A stretch of DNA of 64,000 nucleotides, taken from positions 76,274 through 140,273 of the forward strand of contig JBAXTE010000005.1 of assembly GCA_037130365.1 (NCBI GenBank), in the 5' to 3' direction. This stretch comes from JBAXTE01 sp037130365. GTDB lineage: Bacteria; Bacteroidota; Bacteroidia; Bacteroidales; WCHB1-69. This document shows, one piece after another, positions 63,043 through 64,000 of the stretch. Under the pieces are notes generated by a model. It saw nothing but the letters and a program-made list of their open reading frames with translations, did not search any database and was not told the DNA's origin. The translations under genes were made by a program, and so were the position numbers. Positions within the stretch are counted from its first letter, which is position 1. Each line of letters opens with the position of its first letter.

Positions 63043-63199
63043 TCATTCCAATTACCCATTGTTTTTGTGGTGTATCTTATAATCATATGATAAACATGGT
63101 AGCTTAATAATCAAATACGCCTTTACGCTAATCAGAATTTAGTAAATATGCAAAGACCCTTTGTTCATAATAAGTGTGTCTAAACCAGTTTATTATAAG
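63043..63199. other. Gene-free spacer
   Basis: AT-rich; contains no gene or repeat I could identify. Ends at the inverted end of the element that starts at 63200. Confidence 0.4.
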
Positions 63200-63625
63200 T
63201 AGGGTCTGCTGAAAAACTCAAAAGTTACCAATTAGCATCAACGAAGCATTGAAGTAACTAAAACATCTCTTCTTCTTCTAAAATCGTGGGATGCCTTGGG
63301 CGAAGCGGCGGTGCCAGACAGGGAGGGAATGACGTAAGACTTGCAAAACTTTCGGAGGCGTTTACGTTTGTGGCGCCAGAGCGCCACACTACTCCGAATT
63401 AGTTTTGTTAGTCTTATGGCAGGGCGCGTGGAGCATCGCTTCGCCTAGCCTTTTTTGCTTACTTTTTGTGGCAATGACAAAAAGTAAGGCGATAAAAAAA
63501 TGATTTTAGAACACAAGCTGCAAGGTTTATTTAATAAACTTCAAAAAAATCTTGCACTTGATTCTGAATAGATGTCATATATGGTTTTGATTATAAGTTG
63601 TTTGAAAGTTTTTCAGCAAGCCCTA
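63200..63625. mobile_element. Possible insertion-sequence remnant or MITE
   Basis: TAGGG-TC-TGCTGAAAAACT (63200-63218) and its near-complement at 63607-63625 are inverted, two mismatches over 18 bp, enclosing about 425 bp. No transposase reading frame is left inside. The interior includes a REP-like hairpin (63370-63396) and a stem CTTACTTTTTG/CAAAAAGTAAG (63457-63487 region). No target-site duplication was found, so the element is decayed or the inverted ends are fortuitous. Confidence 0.4.
63370..63396. repeat. REP-like hairpin (element D)
   Basis: GTGGCGC (63370-63376) and GCGCCAC (63381-63387) with a CAGA loop are followed by ACTACTCCG, the same hairpin-plus-CTCC layout as elements A, B and C. 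Confidence 0.45.
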
Positions 63626-64000
63626 AATATATTTGAGACACCATTCAAAAGGCATTAACCCAAAGAATCGTTGGATTGACTTAAACCCGTTTGAATCTTC
63701 GCCCTTTGTCAAATCCCTTTAATGCTTTGGGGTGGTCAATGCAAATTAAAGCAACGAAAAATCTGTATTTTGACCATCTATACGTAATTTATATGTTAAT
63801 ATTTCAAATACCATTTCATTTTTTACATGTTATTTATTTGTTATTACAAAATTGATTTTAATCAATAAACTCAAACTAACAACTTGTTATAATACTATAT
63901 TTTAGCCTATTACAACATTTTAAACAGGCATTAATGTTAAATATAGCTGAATTCAAGTGTTAAATGCAACTTGTTGTTTATGCAAATTTAATGATAAAAA
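63626..64000. other. Gene-free AT-rich end of window
   Basis: No coding, RNA or repeat feature recognised; it shares the 14-mer ACCCGTTTGAATCT (near 63686) with the region near 46491. Confidence 0.35.

Noticed and set aside
63626..64000. tRNA or small gene in the last 375 bases
   Set aside because: No cloverleaf, TTCGA-type T-loop or open reading frame of note; AT-rich spacer only.

Overview
The window is AT-rich chromosomal DNA of a member of the Bacteroidota. Evidence: several very large secreted proteins, two of them ending in a type IX secretion (T9SS) sorting domain of the FPNP/YPNP type and one fading into such a C-terminus at the window edge; consensus Bacteroidota promoters (TTTG, about 19-20 bp, TAnnTTTG); a long lysyl-tRNA synthetase with a C-terminal extension; half-size TauE/SafE permease; and family members typical of the phylum. 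No rRNA, tRNA, CRISPR array or intact transposase gene is visible. I cannot place it below phylum level.

Layout. 1-18 kb: two tandem giant paralogous surface proteins on the minus strand (the left one runs off the window), separated by a 129-bp MITE-like element. 18-25 kb: a GT-C-like membrane protein, lysS, and a recQ / ompH-like / YwqK-like minus-strand operon. 25-31 kb: rubrerythrin, RlpA-SPOR protein, thyA-folA, then the divergent threonine catabolic pair tdh and kbl. 31-40 kb: a small Lys-rich secreted protein, a repeat-rich intergenic block with a 150-bp palindrome, adenosylcobalamin ribonucleotide reductase, and an operon of an outer-membrane beta-propeller/barrel protein, a TauE-like permease and a YhbP-like protein. 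39.6-42.2 kb: a plus-strand cluster of metallo-beta-lactamase-fold hydrolase, queD-like, folE, sufE and a DUF59 (SufT/MIP18-like) gene, i.e. pterin and Fe-S functions. 42-51 kb: a YCF48-repeat T9SS protein and a GT2 plus GT-C/TPR glycosyltransferase pair. 51-56 kb: a third T9SS protein with the same beta-helix module as the giants. 56.7-63 kb: asnS, rpoN, a PAP2-like membrane protein, a methyltransferase and an MltD-like LysM lytic transglycosylase. 63-64 kb: gene-free DNA with a possible insertion-sequence remnant.

How it fits together. Housekeeping functions (tRNA charging, dNTP and folate metabolism, Fe-S assembly, sigma-54, peptidoglycan turnover) are interspersed with a large cell-surface investment: four giant T9SS-type proteins, one envelope protein, and lipid-linked glycosyltransferases that could serve glycosylation of such secreted proteins (inference). 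The most notable non-genic content is a set of small repeated elements: two copies of a 127-129 bp element with 28-bp terminal inverted repeats, at least four REP-like hairpins carrying a CTCC(TG) tail, a 150-bp nested palindrome and an IS-like pair of inverted ends.
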